Source: Chloroflexota bacterium
GTDB lineage: Bacteria; Chloroflexota; Anaerolineae; Anaerolineales; Anaerolineaceae
NCBI GenBank assembly: GCA_011053085.1
Contig: DSBE01000067.1
Coordinates: 1 to 6,705, forward strand
Reading direction: 5' to 3'
Length of the DNA: 6,705 nucleotides
Below the pieces are notes generated by a model. It was not told where the DNA came from. It did no database searches and saw nothing but the letters and a program-made list of their open reading frames with translations. Position 1 is the stretch's first letter, and each line of letters begins with the position of its first letter. Shown here piece by piece: positions 6,254 to 6,705 of this stretch. The translations under genes were made by a program, and so were the position numbers.

Positions 6254-6705
6254 GCTTTTTTTGAGACTTCTTGCTGTTCTGCCGCAGCAGACTCCTCGCT
6301 TTTTTCAGCCATAGCACCCTGCAGTTCATCAATCTTGCCCTGCAGCTGGGTTACATCCATGGCGGCAATGTCAAAAGGCCCGCGCCGCATACGATGCGGC
6401 AGCGCCAGTTCTGCCGCCAGCGCGATATCCAGTGACGTGATCGACAAACGCCCTTCAAACGCAGCCTGCGCGCGCGCCGCCTTCAGGATCACCAGGTCTG
6501 CGCGGTGTCCGTCGACTGCCATCGAAGCGGTCAAGGAGGCGATCGTCAGCAGGTCGCGGTTGGTGAATTTCACCTGCTCCACGATCTTGCGAGCGTTGTC
6601 AATGCGCTGCGACAGTTCTTCTTCGCTTTCACGCCATTCTTCGATAAAACCGGCGGCATCATTTTCAAAAGCAATGTTGCGCTGCATGATCGCCATACGC
6701 TGACG
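6250..6705 (-). CDS. chlI: Magnesium/cobalt chelatase I-type AAA+ ATPase subunit, C-terminal part only
   Basis: The minus frame is open from the right edge to TGA at 6252-6250 (151 residues visible; Walker A/B motifs lie outside). The visible part is the helical lid of the ChlI/BchI/MoxR-like AAA+ family: RQRMAIMQRNIAFENDAAGF at the edge, the DGHRADLVILKAARAQAA segment with the sensor-2-type arginine, and the family's characteristic LALPHRMRRGPF. An acidic Glu/Ala/Gln-rich tail and VSKKA follow. The first in-window ATG (6696) is internal; homology runs upstream without a break. The product hydrolyses ATP in a hexameric ring that drives metal insertion with the VWA subunit. The stop overlaps the VWA GTG by four bases (GTGA), and a slippery A7 run lies just before it. 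It may therefore be both a free ATPase subunit and the N-terminal half of a fusion. Confidence 0.85.
   Translation of the reverse strand, partial: RQRMAIMQRNIAFENDAAGFIEEWRESEEELSQRIDNARKIVEQVKFTNRDLLTIASLTASMAVDGHRADLVILKAARAQAAFEGRLSITSLDIALAAELALPHRMRRGPFDIAAMDVTQLQGKIDELQGAMAEKSEESAAAEQQEVSKKA
6256..6262 (-). other. Candidate -1 ribosomal frameshift site (A_AAA_AAA)
   Basis: Seven A's on the minus strand are read in the ATPase frame as TCA AAA AAA GCG TGA, so they form an X_XXY_YYZ heptamer in the correct phase. After a one-base backward slip the next codons are AGC GTG ACA, which is exactly the VWA subunit frame. Without the slip, translation ends one codon later. A stem-loop sits 6 nt downstream. 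I see no strong upstream SD-like stimulator at about 10 nt; GAGGAG near 6296-6291 is too far away. The alternative is a natural or assembly indel in the homopolymer. Confidence 0.7.

Noticed and set aside
6300..6305. Second A-run (six A's on the minus strand) as an alternative frameshift site
   Set aside because: In the ATPase frame it reads GAA AAA AGC, so it is not an X_XXY_YYZ heptamer in the right phase. It also sits at the edge of the window set by the TGA in the VWA frame at 6307-6305.
5273..6705. Chelatase split explained as a pseudogene or sequencing frameshift
   Set aside because: Not fully excluded, since A7 runs are error-prone. However, the correct slippery phase, immediate stop, 6-nt spacer and perfect 7-bp stem together fit programmed frameshifting better, and all visible motifs are intact.

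Overview
The window looks like a chromosomal segment of a Chloroflexota bacterium, probably Anaerolineae-like. This rests on the moderately high GC content, a short membrane protein carrying a long TPTPT-type threonine/proline tail, a lipoprotein with a similar T/P/E-rich linker, and the mix of gene families. The lineage is inferred from these features and not from any marker gene. No tRNA, rRNA, CRISPR array or insertion sequence is visible.

Layout. (1) Positions 1-1675, minus strand: the N-terminal 558 codons of a class II tRNA nucleotidyltransferase/poly(A)-polymerase-family protein that runs off the left edge, with an unusual N-terminal extension of about 195 residues. (2) Positions 1676-1707: a very short divergent intergenic region with two face-to-face TACAAT -10-like boxes. 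(3) Positions 1708-3018, plus strand: a cytosolic alkaline-phosphatase-superfamily phosphodiesterase with all expected active-site residues. (4) Positions 3035-5155, minus strand: a tight three-gene operon reading in the order T/P-rich single-pass membrane protein, solute-binding lipoprotein, small two-pass membrane protein. The junctions are only 2 and 1 nt. (5) Positions 5273-6705, minus strand: a magnesium/cobalt-chelatase-type pair, made of the C-terminal part of a ChlI-like AAA+ ATPase and a ChlD-like VWA subunit in the -1 frame.

The most interesting element is the junction of the chelatase pair. The upstream frame ends AAA AAA GCG TGA. The run of seven A's forms a canonical A_AAA_AAA slippery heptamer in the correct phase. 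It is followed, after a 6-nt spacer, by a perfect 7-bp GC-rich stem-loop that may also form a pseudoknot. A -1 slip joins the ATPase to the VWA domain in one polypeptide, whereas normal decoding stops at once and releases the ATPase alone. This is the architecture of a programmed frameshift that makes both chelatase subunits from one gene. As I recall, this has been reported for chlD genes in cobalamin producers.

The three-gene envelope operon is also notable. It encodes a family-1-like binding protein with no permease or ATPase gene beside it, between two small membrane proteins I cannot assign.
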